A stretch of 64,000 nucleotides of DNA from Morinoia aosen (GCA_030386875.1 CM059560.1:22624683-22688682); one strand, 5' to 3'; counted from the stretch's first letter, positions 24,366 through 36,000 are shown. The notes: generated from the letters alone by a model not told the origin. Translations and numbers: made by a program.

Positions 24366-26007
24366 GTCTTACAACCTTCACTCACTCGATGCTTCACTTC
24401 TACTTCCATACTATCCTTAACAGTCACATCCGACCCGAGGTACCTAAAATGCTCTACCTCCTCTAAAACTTCCCCATTCAACCTCATATCCAAAGTTCCA
24501 AACACTCCACCTCTTGAACATCTCATCACCTTACTTTTATTCACATTTACCCTCAATTTCCGCCTTTCGCACACTCTACCAAACTCTGTAACCAGTCTCC
24601 TCAGTTTTTCCTCTGAATCAGCCACAAGCGCTGTATCATCTGCAAACAACAGCTGACACACTTCCCAATACATACCATTTCGTCCCACCAACTGCGCACC
24701 TTTTCCCAACACTCTGGCATTCACTTCTCTCACCACACCATCCATAAACAAATTAAACAACCACGGCGACATCACACATCCCTGTCTCACACCTGTCACA
24801 ACTGGGAACCATTCACTCACCTCATTCCCTACTCTCACACATGCTCTGCTATCAATGTAGAAACTCTTGATCGCATTCAACAGTCTCCCACCCACTCCAT
24901 ACAAACTTACCACTTGCCATAAAGCCTCGCGATCCACTCTGTCATACGCCTTCTCTAGATCCATAAATGCCCAATATACATCCTTTCCCTTTAATAAGTA
25001 TTTTTCATTCACCTGCCTCACAGCAAACATTTGATCCACACAACCTCTACCACACCTAAAACCACACTGTTCTTCAGCAAGCACACGACCCGTCAACACT
25101 CTCACTCGTCCAATTAACACTCTTCCATACAGCTTCCCAACGACACTCAGTAGACTTATACCCCTAGAATTACTGCACTCATACCTGTCACCTTTCCCCT
25201 TGTACAACGGAACTACGCACGCGCTACTCCAATCAACCGGCACTTTACTAGCCTCGAAACACACATTTAATAAACGCACCAACCATTCTATAACCACATT
25301 TCCTCCTTTCTTTAGACATTCAACCGTGCAGCCATCCAAACCTGGAGCTTTCCCATTTTTCATTTCATCCAACGCACATCTCACCTCTGCACTTCTTATT
25401 CGATTTCTATTCACTTCACCAAACACAGGCATTCTAACATCACTTCCAACAGATACTCTCGCAATCCTATCATCCCTCACGTTCAGCAGTTCCTCAAAAT
25501 ACTCCGCCCATCTCTTTCTCACATCACAACTCTCCACTAGCAGCCTACCATTTGTATCCTTCACTCTTGCCTCATTCTCCACCTGACCCTTCCTAATTCT
25601 CTTCACTTCCTTCCAGAAAACCTTCCTTCTCTCCATGAAATCCCCTCCCAACTTCCTCCCCCATTCCTCATCCGCCGCCCTCTTCGCTCTCCTTACCATT
25701 CTTTGTACCTCTTTCTTCCTCTCCTTATACTCTTCAAAATTTTGCTGGTTGCCTCGTTGCAACCACCTTTCGAACGCCCCCCGCTTTCTTTTCACAGCCG
25801 CTCCTACTTCTCCGTTCCACCATTCACTCCCCTTTCTAATCCCCCCTCCAACCTTCCTTACCCCACACACTTCCCTTGCACATTTTTCCACCGCATCTTT
25901 AAACAACTTCCATTCCCCTTCCACTCCACCCACCTCACTTTCCTTCACCCTCCCATACTCCACTTTCATCTTCTCCTGATACTCACACTCACGCTCAGAA
26001 TCATGTA
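24366..26007 (-). CDS. LINE reverse transcriptase, inverted 5' portion
   Basis: The frame is uninterrupted for about 545 codons and already open upstream of the first ATG at 25969, so that methionine is internal. Counting from it: a basic linker with WWNGEVGAAVKRKR near residue 50, then RT motifs KAPGLDG near 205, GISLLSVVGKLYGRVL near 270, EEQCGFRCGRGC near 300, MDLEKAYDRVD near 336, VRQGCVMSPWLFNLFMDG near 395 and the catalytic FADD at 441-444, followed by the thumb. All catalytic residues are present. The protein is cut at SEGCKT by the inversion. Total absence of stops indicates a young insertion. Confidence 0.95.
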
Positions 26008-26014
26008 ACTTGCT

Positions 26015-26512
26015 GGTTGTAAGACATTGGGTGCAATGAGGAAAGTTTTTGAATGCAGGAGTTTGAGTATGAATGCTAAGAGGGGACTGTATGAAAGTTT
26101 GATTGTGTCAGTTTTGTTGTATGGAGCAGAGTCCTGGGGGTTGAGAGCAGCTGAGAGGAGGAAGTTGGATGTGTTTGAGATGAAGTGTTTGAGGAGCATG
26201 TATGGAGTAACTAGAAGAGATAGGATCAGGAATGAGTTGGTTAGGGAGCAGACGGGTGTTATCAAAAAGTTGAGCAGGCGAGTGGATGAAAGAGTGCTTG
26301 GATGGTTTGGGCATGTAGAAAGAATGAATGCTGATCGGCTGGTGAAAAAGATATATATGTCGGAAGTGAGTGGTCTTCGAGCGCGAGGTAGACCACGGAT
26401 GAGTTGGATGGATGGGGTGCGACGTGCTTTGTATGAGAGGGGTCTGACTGTGGACGTGGCGAGAGGGATGGCTGCGGACAGAAGTGAGTGGGGGCAGTGT
26501 ATAAGGAGGTAA
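26015..26512 (+). CDS. LINE C-terminal portion, in original orientation
   Basis: The frame continues the protein exactly where the inverted part stops: GCKT then LGAMRKVFECRSLSMNAKRG. It includes YGAESWGLR, LDVFEMKCLRSMYGVTRRDR, WFGHVERM and RGRPRMSWMDGVRRAL, the usual C-terminal blocks of this LINE type, and ends CIRR before a stop. It is open throughout. Confidence 0.95.
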   Translation, partial: GCKTLGAMRKVFECRSLSMNAKRGLYESLIVSVLLYGAESWGLRAAERRKLDVFEMKCLRSMYGVTRRDRIRNELVREQTGVIKKLSRRVDERVLGWFGHVERMNADRLVKKIYMSEVSGLRARGRPRMSWMDGVRRALYERGLTVDVARGMAADRSEWGQCIRR

Positions 26513-26793
26513 TTTTATTTTTGACGCGTTACTGGAAGCTGCCCGCGTGTGATGGGGTTGACCTGTCACGTGCGGGGGAGGGGCTGCACTCAATGAAGCG
26601 GTCGGGGTAAACCAGCTGTTGCTGTCGGGCCTGACTGTGGAAGGTGGTTGTGCTGGGCTGCTGCTGATCCTGGCAGTTCAGGTGCGGCCAGTGCTGCCTC
26701 TCTCGCCTCCTAGTGACTAAGTGTGGTGATTGTGGCCTGCTGTCGGCTACCCTCCCTTGGGGAGGATAAGCCCGGTATATGTATGTATGTATG
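26513..26793 (+). other. LINE 3' untranslated region with TATG-repeat tail
   Basis: A GC- and TG-rich region follows the stop and ends GGGGAGGATAAGCCCGG and then (TATG)n at about 26776-26797. Such a stem-forming end plus tandem tail is where the element's reverse transcriptase would start. Confidence 0.8.
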
Positions 26794-26806
26794 TATGCTT
26801 AAGATT
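26794..26806 (+). repeat. LINE target duplication, right
   Basis: TATGCTTAAGATT, identical to 24353-24365. It follows the TATG tail directly. Confidence 0.93.
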
Positions 26807-27115
26807 AAGGTAATTCAAAAACTGTTCCACATGGGATGGCTGGCTAAAAAGAACAAAAGTACCGTCCATGTAACGATTGTAGAAAACAGGCTTGCAGTCA
26901 GGAGGATATTCATTCAACTATTTCGTGTCATGAATACACATAAATGTGTTGGCGATCGATGGTGCTAAAGGAAGCCTCATTGCAAGGCCGTCTACTTGTT
27001 TGTAAAATTAGCCTGCAAAAATAAAAAAGTACATCCTGGACGCACCAACCAAAAAGTTGGTAAACGTCGGAAGATAGCCAGGCGTCTGTCAGCAGCGCCG
27101 GGAAGATGAAGAGGA
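26807..27115 (-). pseudogene. Penelope reverse transcriptase, middle part (broken)
   Basis: On the reverse strand one reads FYKQVDGLAMRLPLAPSIAN and then YNRYMDGTFVLFSQPSHVEQ. These are the RT motifs of Penelope-like elements (canonically KQ..GL.MG.PL.P and R.VDDTF). The catalytic YVDD is altered to YMDG at about 26861-26872, so polymerase activity would be lost. Upstream finger motifs are missing. Confidence 0.85.
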
Positions 27116-27217
27116 ACCGCCGATCCGCAACGGTACTCTGAGTACTCTGTTGAGTACCACCAACATCAAATGGAGTCGGCATTGAAGCAACAGCAACATC
27201 ACATCTCAGAAGAACGC

Positions 27218-27234
27218 GGGGGGGGGGGGGGGGG
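27218..27234 (+). repeat. Homopolymer run of 17 G
   Basis: It is preceded by CGC and followed by AGGAAC, about 100 bp beyond the last Penelope homology. Confidence 0.95.
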
Positions 27235-27939
27235 AGGAACTAATGAAAATCGCGAACTAAATCATTTTGCAGGGATCATTTTAAAAAGCACCATATATTG
27301 GGCTCAAACTGTGAAATCAACTAAATTCGGTCCGTGATGAGTTTATGTAGAATTGGGATAATCATGTGCTTCAATAAGGTTGCGTGGAAAAAGCACCCCA
27401 GAGTTATCAGCAATTAATAAGCGTCAAGATGTGTGTTCATGGTGAAATGTGTTATTTTGTGGTGGGTAATTGTCATGGGTGCCACGTGCAGGTAAATTTT
27501 GGGATGCGCATGTCCTTCGTAATGTCGTCGGGTGAGCTGCAGCACGAGTAGTACGCTTGAGCTTTTGCGTCGCGCCGGCGCCATGGCACCTCTGGATAAA
27601 AGTTTTTCATCCAATTTATTACACTTTATGATTTTTATGTGTCATAAATTTTTGTGTAATAGTAAATTATGTGGTTGCTCGCTAACGCTCATTATGAATC
27701 GCAGTGTGCATTTCTCTCTTTTTGAAATGTCATTTTGTATTTAATTGGTATGTCGATTATCCCGATGCAACCCTGGTGTTTGCTTTGTTTTTGCATTATT
27801 CATTACGTGTGCCATTTCGTTCAAGTAGTCTGTGTGATTAATAACACCCATTAACTGACGTGTTCAACATTAAATAAAGTTAAGTAAATCTTTATATTTT
27901 GTGGTTATTATCCCATGCTGATCGCACTGAGGTAGACTC
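27235..27939. other. No gene recognised
   Basis: A GC-rich patch at 27540-27600 contains GCCATGGCACC, but the frame it opens looks like chance. Confidence 0.35.
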
Positions 27940-28690
27940 GTAATTAACGCACACTATGCTATTCCTGCTATTCTATTTTTCTACCTTATCTGTCCATCCT
28001 CTTCCCGTGCATTTCACCTCTTTAATCCTCTTTTTCTTCTTTGACTATCGAGGTTTCAATCCCTCTATCGACAAAGGAGACTTACACGTCTCCTCTTGTA
28101 TCTTGACAATTTTTTGTACACTCAGATTCATTTGTGTTGATAGTTACTTTCTGAAAAGTTTTCTTAACTTACCACTACTAGCTTAAGTTGTTTTAGTGGA
28201 AGTGCAAATTGTGTTCTGAATGATAAAATGTGCTGAATTATGTTCTGTATATATCATATAATAACAATATTACTCACGAGTCCAACCCTGAAAGACATGA
28301 CTTGATGAAATGTGGAGCATTCAACTATCATTCATTGAATACTGAAACAATGTTTCTCATTGGATCAGCATTTTATTTCCGGATTGTTGATTTTAATTTA
28401 TTTATTTATTTCAGTGTAAATGTAAAATTTTAAAAGGAATTTTCTTCGACGAAAAACATAATCCTGTGCATATACAACAGATTACTACTTCCACTAAAAT
28501 ATTTGTTTTGGTGAAATCTTTATGTAAATGCATATTTTGTGTATTATTATGTATATAGACATAAAAACTTATTACAGATAGGACATCAAAGACACCAGTT
28601 TCCAACTGTACTCAATAATCAAAAATGATGAAGTTATTAAGGACTTCCTTCAAGCACGAGGTGATATTACAATTTTTTCTGAAATACCTT
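27940..28690 (+). repeat. Diverged tandem duplication, unit 1
   Basis: It is similar in order and orientation to 29850-30790. Shared landmarks are CATTTGTGTTGATAGTTACT / CATTTGTATTGATAGTTACT, the GCAAATTGTGTTCTG block, GACGAAAAACATAATCCTGTG / GATGAAAAATATAACCCTGTG, and the ACATAAAAAC...GACATCAAAG block. It is noncoding and AT-rich. Confidence 0.7.
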
Positions 28691-28810
28691 AGCTGAATTT
28701 TTTGTAATCAAGTGTGGCAGAAAGTGGGTGTATTTTTTGATCAAACTTTTTATTGACACCAACAATGTCTTAGGGAAATGTAATGTCTTACTACATAACT
28801 CCTGAATTCA

Positions 28811-29083
28811 GTCGCCGAGCGAAGGGAAGGAATGCCGTCGAAAACCAGATTGCCGGTTTGTTACAACGCACTGAAGCCAAAGCTATGCAGCTTGAACACT
28901 TTTCAGAGTCTCATCGACGATAAAATTTTTGCAATGTACAAGCCAGCCGCGCTTCCAGAAGGACAACAAACTAGCCTCGCGACTCCTGAGAAAGAGGGAC
29001 GCCTCGATAAAGATGTTTGTGTTCAACCGCGAGAGAACGATACATTAATACGATGCGTTAATTATGTACTCGATAATATGTGA
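28811..29083 (+). CDS. Candidate terminal exon, unidentified
   Basis: An AG acceptor-like string (CCTGAATTCAG) precedes an open frame reading VAERREG, then MPSKTRLPVCYNALKPKL and on to RCVNYVLDNM and a stop at 29081-29083. An AATAAA signal lies at 29116-29121, 33 bp past the stop. The frame is clearly richer in GC than its flanks and has coding-like third positions. No domain is recognised. It could equally be a single-exon short gene starting at 28832. Confidence 0.3.
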   Translation, partial: VAERREGMPSKTRLPVCYNALKPKLCSLNTFQSLIDDKIFAMYKPAALPEGQQTSLATPEKEGRLDKDVCVQPRENDTLIRCVNYVLDNM

Positions 29084-29115
29084 ATCTATAGCTGTTATTG
29101 GTGTTAAATTGTCTA

Positions 29116-29121
29116 AATAAA
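29116..29121 (+). terminator. Polyadenylation signal AATAAA
   Basis: A canonical hexamer 33 bp downstream of the stop of the candidate exon at 28811-29083. Confidence 0.3.
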
Positions 29122-29469
29122 ATGCGAGACTCGGGTAATATCATTCATATATAATATATATATATATAAATTATGGACTTTATTTCGTTGTAAATTATCG
29201 CAATTACAGCAAGCATGTATAGGCTCTTTCCATTTTGCACCATTGATTTGACATTCAGTAATGAATATTGACAATTTAATTGATCGTCTGTGGGCTTGAT
29301 TGACGACCGTCAAATAATTGACTTAGTGGGAAAAAAATTTCATCAATATATTGAGTCAATGATATTGACAATTAAATTGATCGTCTATGGGCCGCTCAAG
29401 TCGTTGGCAACTCAAGAACAAATAAAGACAAATGAAGTCGAGATGAAATCTCGTCAAAGAATGAATGTT

Positions 29470-29640
29470 CTCTACTGCTATTAAAATTAACGTAAATACC
29501 GAGACCCTGTAATATTCTCATCACCTCTGGATTTCCTTTCAAAATTGAGGGCATTTTTAGTTATTCTCATGACCCATGATTGCGTGTCTTTATTTTTCCC
29601 CCCATCATTCAAACGTGTCTTCATTCATAATACAAGTAAA
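29470..29640 (+). repeat. Dispersed repeat, copy at 29.5 kb
   Basis: It matches 8535-8695 (shared GATTGCGTGTCTTTATT and GTGTCTTCATT blocks). Confidence 0.6.
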
Positions 29641-29849
29641 TTGTTGGCAACATCCTACGAGTATTTGACCTCTGAATTCGCTGTAGAGATGCTAACTGAA
29701 ACAATCGAACGTATTGAATGAAAACGAGCGTTATTGAAAATGAGAGGTGAAAAAATAACAGTTTCCAGGGACGTGAACGATCACGCCAAAAAAATCATGT
29801 GATAAAATAAAAGACGCACTTGTAGCTATAACAGAGATATTAAAATCAA

Positions 29850-30790
29850 AGATTTTTCTCCCACTCTCACTCATTTGTATTGATAGTTACTCTCAAATGT
29901 ACCTTTGCTAATTGCCACTACTAATCTACAAAGTCTCTGCAGAAGCTCAAATTATGTTCTGGATTGCCTTTGCGATAGAAGCATAAGAGGATTGTCATAA
30001 GAGTTTATTCAGAAAATTGTTCTCAATCTAATCATGACAGATAAATTAATTTTTCATATTTTCCCAGATGAAGTTAGTGCTCATTCAGAATCTTGTGTTT
30101 ATAATAAACTGATCGTGGAATCATCCAATACTCCAAATGAAGGGAACAGCTCAGAATCGTTCAGTTGCTTCCTGATAAAAGCTCTGATTTGTTCAGTAGA
30201 TATGTTCCAATGAACAGTCAAAATTCAATTTGTGATGCTTATATGATAACTGTCCAGAGTAAATTAGTAAAACTTTAGAAAAATGCTTGCACTCAATCAG
30301 TGATGTCCCTTTAGATTTGTGTGTGTCTGAACCTTATGACAGAAGTTTATTTCGTAATGATTCCTTCAACCTTACCGACATGATACATCAAAAAAAATAT
30401 TACTACAGATCTGAATGACTTATCATGATGGTTTATGAAGTATTTAACTCTTATTGATTGAATACTAATACAAAATGTTGCTTTTTGGACGATCCTTTCA
30501 TTGCCATAATGTTGATATTTGAACTGTTTTGATGATCCAGTGAAAATGTGAATTTTTAAAATGAATTTTATTCTGATGAAAAATATAACCCTGTGTATTT
30601 ACGACAGAAAATTACTTTCCAGTAATATTTTTGTGCTTCTGAAATAAAGATGTAATTGTAAGTTTTGTAGTTAAATAAGGACCGACATAAAAACATGTTA
30701 CAGAAATGACATCAAAGTTTCCATGCAGATTCTAACAGCATTCAACAGTCAACTAGGATAAAGTTATTAAAAGGTACTGAAAAAATGTGA
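29850..30790 (+). repeat. Diverged tandem duplication, unit 2
   Basis: It is homologous to 27940-28690 but has about 400 bp of extra sequence in the middle (roughly 29980-30400) that unit 1 lacks. Confidence 0.65.
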
Positions 30791-31367
30791 AGTTGGTCAG
30801 TGATTGCACACCTAAAATTAATCTTAATCATTACCAGAGAGTAATACACATATTAAGCTGTGATGGCCCTCTTTGTAGTACCAACCCGCAGAGGTTATGA
30901 ACTATCGCACACAGGCTGAACTGACAGGCCTATCCACAGTTCATTACGAGTTTTGCACTCCACAGAAACTCTTCCTAAGGAGGTAAAAGCTGCATTGATC
31001 TTTATTGTACTTGGTCGTCTAAACATCCAATCATCGAAGCAAATCTCCAGCAGTACTGGCCGTGACACCGTGGGTGTCGCTCTCGTTGCATTTGCTTTGT
31101 TTTACTTCCGATTAGGTGAATGAGGTGTCGCTTTGGTGAACTCTTGTTACTGTATGTACTCCTATGTTCAAGGCTGCTCTATTTCTTGTTCTCAGATGAG
31201 CGTTATCAAAAAGGATTATTCGACTGGATGCGTCTTGTTCATTCATCATTCAGTATGATACGGTGTCGATAATGTTTTTCAATGCGAATAAAGTTTCATT
31301 TTCCTCACCATTAGGCAATTCCCACACGAGGGGTGCGCATTTGATTTCAATTTTCCATACACTACAG

Positions 31368-31552
31368 TATTGTCTACTCAATCACTAGATGACAGAGCTC
31401 TAGCGATGCGTCGGCGTCAGTTTGCAGGACACCAGCGCAAAATGTTGCAGCGCAGCGTGACGGCTGATGTGGCCAAAGAAATGTCCTACTATGGACGAGG
31501 ACAAGCTCGTCAACGGACGAAAATCTCTTTCAAGGAGCATCCCACCTGTCCG
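31368..31552 (+). CDS. Candidate internal exon, unidentified
   Basis: Between an acceptor-like TTTTCCATACACTACAG and a donor GTAATA at 31553 lies an open frame including DDRALAMRRRQFAGHQRK and AKEMSYYGRGQARQRTK. It is rich in Arg and Gln, more GC-rich than its surroundings and ends at the donor with an in-frame stop just inside the supposed intron. The family is not recognised. Confidence 0.3.
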
Positions 31553-32739
31553 GTAATATAGGATCCGTGTAAGCTCATAGACATGTTCTTGTTCATTTAC
31601 TTTTATTTTGAATAGCCTTTTCGATTTTGTGCAAATAAATTAATTTAATGTAGAAATTTTTTTATAACAACGACAGGCAATCTGTCGCTTAATGCTGCCA
31701 TGAATAAAAATACGCTATTTCATCGTTCAAGTATTGGTTATTTTTCGATATATTTGATCATAGTATAAATATAGATATCATTGCATAGATATCGGTCCTC
31801 AATGCTGCGTTTTAATATCAGTTTGCTTTATGCATACGATAGCATATGATTCAGATTTGACTCCCAAAAAGTACTCAAAATTACCCTTAAAACAAATTAT
31901 GTTTAACTTTACCACCCAGCTGGGCTTTAGGATATAGATATCAAGTGTTGTATTCGTAGTTAGGCTAATCGACTTGGCGTTCTCTGGATGCAGCCGCAGC
32001 CAGAGGGGCCAAATGTTGCGCTCACAACAAGTAAAGCTATTCTGGCTTGCTCCGAACACGATGGTCTCGGAGAATAGGTAAATGAGTAATTTATTTTATT
32101 TAGTTATCATTTGCACGGTTTATATTACTAATGTATTCGAATTCATCAGGTGCTTTATCTGCAGTCGGCTATGGTGACGATAAGAAAATGTGTGAACCAT
32201 CCTAGGTCCTGCGTCATTGCATATGATGTGGCTGGCTTTAAGAAACGACCGGAAACTAAATGTATTTGTTGAACATCTGTTTTGTGTTAACTTAATGTAA
32301 ATCAGAGGAGATTTGATTCGACTATTTATTGTGGGACTAGTCATCGTAATTGTCACGTTTTCTGCGATGAAAACAACTTGAGTGCTCTTTAGTGAAGCAT
32401 TCATTAGCATTACAGCTGTTTTTTTCAACAATAGTGCATTGTTACTTGATACAATAGGCCAGACTCTGCAATACTAATCTGTTCAATAATTGTAAATTGT
32501 AAGAAATCACATGAAATATATAGACAGTATTTTACAAATTAGTTGAATTTTAGCGATTAATTTCGGATATTTGTGAGCAGTCTTTAAATTTGTGATAATT
32601 AGACAGATTCGATTCACAAGGTGTGGCTTCTTGTTATCAGGAGCTATTCGCAATTTTTGAGAAAAATTGTTGCAGTGCTTATGGATCTTCCGGAATAGAG
32701 TGGTCAAAGTGGCTATTTTATCGTATAAATAACGAGACT
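31553..32739. other. AT-rich DNA, no gene recognised
   Basis: No motif or repeat could be supported. Confidence 0.4.
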
Positions 32740-33000
32740 ATGCCGATCATAAGCCCAACAAAAAATAATCGTTGGAATCTACCGGTAAATTCTCATTAAA
32801 ATTTATGATCGGTCCGACGGTAAAAAAATTACCGGTAATTTACCGGTTATGATCGTCGGACTTCGTCCAAAACTTACAATAATTACTGGTAATTTACTGT
32901 AAATCCGACGATATTATAAGACATTCGCGACACTAATTCCGACGATATTTCGTTGATGTATCGGAAAAAAACTAAAATTATCTGTAAATTCAGACAATAA
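32740..33000. repeat. Cluster of ACCGGTAA / CCGACGAT palindromic motifs
   Basis: TACCGGTAA-type strings on both strands recur at about 32780, 32830 and 32840, with TCCGACGG, TCGTCGGA and TCCGACGATAT strings nearby. It may be the decayed end of a small palindromic element. No boundaries could be set. Confidence 0.4.
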
Positions 33001-36000
33001 AATTCAGACTGGGATGGAACGACCAACTCAGAAATCCCCTTTCAATATTGCTGTATTTTTAATCGGACACTGCAACTGCACTACATATCCTCTTCTTCTG
33101 TCTCAGAGATAATAGGAAGAGACAAATTTGTGAACAGTTATTCCACCAAATAACACGAGTATTTCGGAATAAAGAAATATGCATTGGAAATTCACAGGAG
33201 AGACGCGTTTGAAGCGATTCATTTCTTAATTTTGTTTCACTGCAAATAAGTTTTCAATTATCTTAAATGGGCATAAAATATACATTGTTCGTAGCCTCAG
33301 TAAATTACTCGTTGATGACATCGTCGACACTGTATTCAAGCGCACCACTTGAGTTCAAAACTTGATAGAACTTCTCACAATTCCTAGAATTCAAGTCTCC
33401 AGGAAACGCTTGTCGCAAACTCTTCATTCTACTGATTTTCTCGAGGTACAACATTTGAGGAGAAAATACAACAGCAAATTGAGTATGGCAGGCGCAGGAG
33501 GAAGTTTGCAGTAAAGTTGGAGCGCATGCCTTCAGAGTTGGTCACGATTGCGATGCTGTAGCTCTGAACTGAGCCTCGCACCGCCAGGCAGGGGAGCCAG
33601 AGCGCGTTTTCTTCCGGCCAAAGTACTCCGCTTCGCAGTGTTCAAAGAATTGGCCATGAAGAGCAGGTTATGTTTGGAGCAGCCCAGACTTGAGAATATT
33701 GGCCTTTACTGTGCAAATATGGCAACCCTGCGTCGCGACCCCGCAGTGGCTCAGTTGCGCTATTTCACATTAACCATGCAGAAGTTTCTTGGGTGGACTG
33801 AATTACCAAGAGGAATTACAATAGGCGATAAATGTTAAAATGACACTTATAGTCTTTGTACCAATAAAATCAGTTTATCCACATTAGAGGTGTGGATCTT
33901 GTGTCATTTTTCACGTAGTCATGATTCGTTAACTCTTTCTGATTGTATTTTATAATGATTCTCAACGTAAATTCATTTATGGGCTATCGTCGTAGTTGCT
34001 GTATTTATTAGTTCCACATTTCTGGTACGCCAAATAGAGGATAAATTATCAATTTTGATATAAAGTTGCACAACTACATGCTGTCACAGTGCTCAAAAAT
34101 ACTTTGAATCCCTTGAAAAAATTCGGTGCTCGGTCTATTCAGTTGGGGCCTTTCAAGCGCTTGTTCATGCCTGCATTTTACAAATTGTTTAAAATTTCTC
34201 GGGTCTCCATTCATTTAGAGCCGGCACTGATGCAGGCAGTGCGCGCAGCTGCACAAAGTTGTAGAAGTTGTTCAGGGCCAAGAACAGTTTTGACTTCCTC
34301 AGTTCTTAGAGAACTCGCCCGTGAAATGCTTCAACTTTAGCAAGTCTTATGATCGGAATCGGTGGAGGCAATGGCGAAACTCGGACGCGTCATCAGATCT
34401 GTGGAATTGCGAGCCTCAATACTAAATGCTTCTACCGAGCGCTTGAAAAGAGCTTCATTCCACAACTGGTCTCAAGTTCACGATGGGCTGAAAATCCTTG
34501 TTCTCCATTTACGGTTTCCAATGGTAGCATTCATTTCACGATTTCAATTTGCCACATCACTGCACTTCAATACACGTCAAATTCTTCGAAAAAATTCGTA
34601 TTGCAGTATTTTAAAAATTTTTTAGTTCACATTCTTGATCATCAACACTGAAAATATGTTTTTTGGTTAACAATACACATATTAAAAGTTGATAAACACT
34701 GAAATAAAAATCATTTATAATAGTTCATGTATACCGTCCTTGTTAAGCTTCAGATTCATGCAGTTCAGCTACAAAAAAAAATTCAGTTTACGTCAGGGTG
34801 AAATTGCAGCACTCATAGTTCGCTTGGCTTCAAAATAGCACCTCACTCATCAACCATGCCGTCCCCCACTCTCGGGCATGGGCATGCAACTTTGGGTCTT
34901 GCTTAGTGTCCGGAGAAATGAGTCTTGTTCGTGAATTTTTAAAGTTCAATAAATCTGAGAGACCGTTAGCAGAAACCGAAACTGAATCCAGTTTACCGCG
35001 CCGCGAATGTCGTCCTACAATACAACAATCTAAATTATTTTGCTTGGAGCTTTCAATTCGCTGCATTCCCAGAATGAATGCAGTGACAAGTTCGCTTCAA
35101 GCTCACCAGGGGGTAATTTTCCTGCATTAATTTGAAAGTTTAATTTATAATTACAGATATTCGAAGCTTATTGATTAAACATGAAGCATGAAATAATTCG
35201 AAATCCCACATGATGAGCCACAAACTTTTCTAAAATGGAATGAAAAACGACTGGACTTAAATTATTTAGTGTTACGTCTCTGTAATTCAACTTCAGAGGA
35301 AATTGAAGTTCAAACAGCTAGTGCTGATGAAATTAAAAAAGGGAAGCCTCGGAGAACTTTCCCGATCTCAATTCAAAAAACACTATCCACAATCAGCACA
35401 GTCATGTATAGATCAGCGTCACGTAAATGTCTAGATTACAAAATCTGCAAAATAAAAACTCCGTAGCAACAGGTTTAATAGTATGAGAGTAATTGGAACA
35501 AAGTTAATCTATTCGAACAGAATGTAAATCGTAATTGCCTTCTTTGACAGAAACGTAAATTCGACTTCTAGCTAGCCTGGCAAAAACTCTTCGCTCCCCC
35601 GCGCATTGGAAGTCTGCCGTAAAGTTTGCTAGAAATGTTAAGAGCTGCCGGCGTCGCGGCGAGAGTCTCCCACGAATATCCTCATTAGTGAAATTGCCGT
35701 GCAACTCGCGTTCTGCTCTCACAGATCAACCATTTCCAAAATTGGAGATTAGTAATGAGTCATAGGGGAAATATTTTATGATCAGTTTTATTAGGGTATT
35801 TTCCACTTTCTGTTTTACGGAACTCGGAAAAGCTATTCAAATCATGAGCAATGCAAACCACTTTCTGAACGCTCGAAGAATATTAAATAATCAGATTAAT
35901 GAGTAGAGTCAAGGAAGCTAAACTTTTACTATGTGAAAATTATCACAACATGGAAACGGTTTCAAATCCAAAAATTGGCGGCAAAAATGTTATTTCGTTC

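Larger units (their letters stand above)
24366..26793. mobile_element. LINE (APE-RT type, RTE-like tail), 5'-inverted by twin priming
   Basis: One LINE copy lies in two pieces of opposite orientation: 24366-26014 reverse (RT core) and 26015-26793 forward (C-terminus and 3' end). Both pieces end in the same element bases, GGTTGTAAGAC (24366-24376 and 26015-26025). The copy ends in TATG repeats and is flanked by the 13-bp duplication TATGCTTAAGATT. The break lies inside SEGCKT|LGAMRK. The amino-terminal endonuclease domain is absent. A microsatellite tail fits RTE-type elements; the clade is an inference. Confidence 0.95.
23340..27115 (-). mobile_element. Penelope-like element 1, 5'-truncated and interrupted by a LINE
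   Basis: Reverse-strand blocks at 26807-27115 and 23340-24365 together form the end of the Penelope reverse transcriptase and the GIY-YIG endonuclease. The LINE at 24366-26793 splits them. The 5' end stops near a 17-G run. Several stops and a damaged catalytic motif show it is dead. The 3' end at about 23340 has a hammerhead-like core followed by an AATAAAG block. Confidence 0.85.

Noticed and set aside
24354..26008. Long forward open frames over the inverted LINE segment
   Set aside because: They are antisense shadows of the LINE reverse transcriptase, whose motifs are unambiguous on the reverse strand.
26108..26593. 161-codon reverse frame opposite the LINE C-terminus
   Set aside because: It is the complement of the conserved LINE C-terminal region; no family resemblance on its own.
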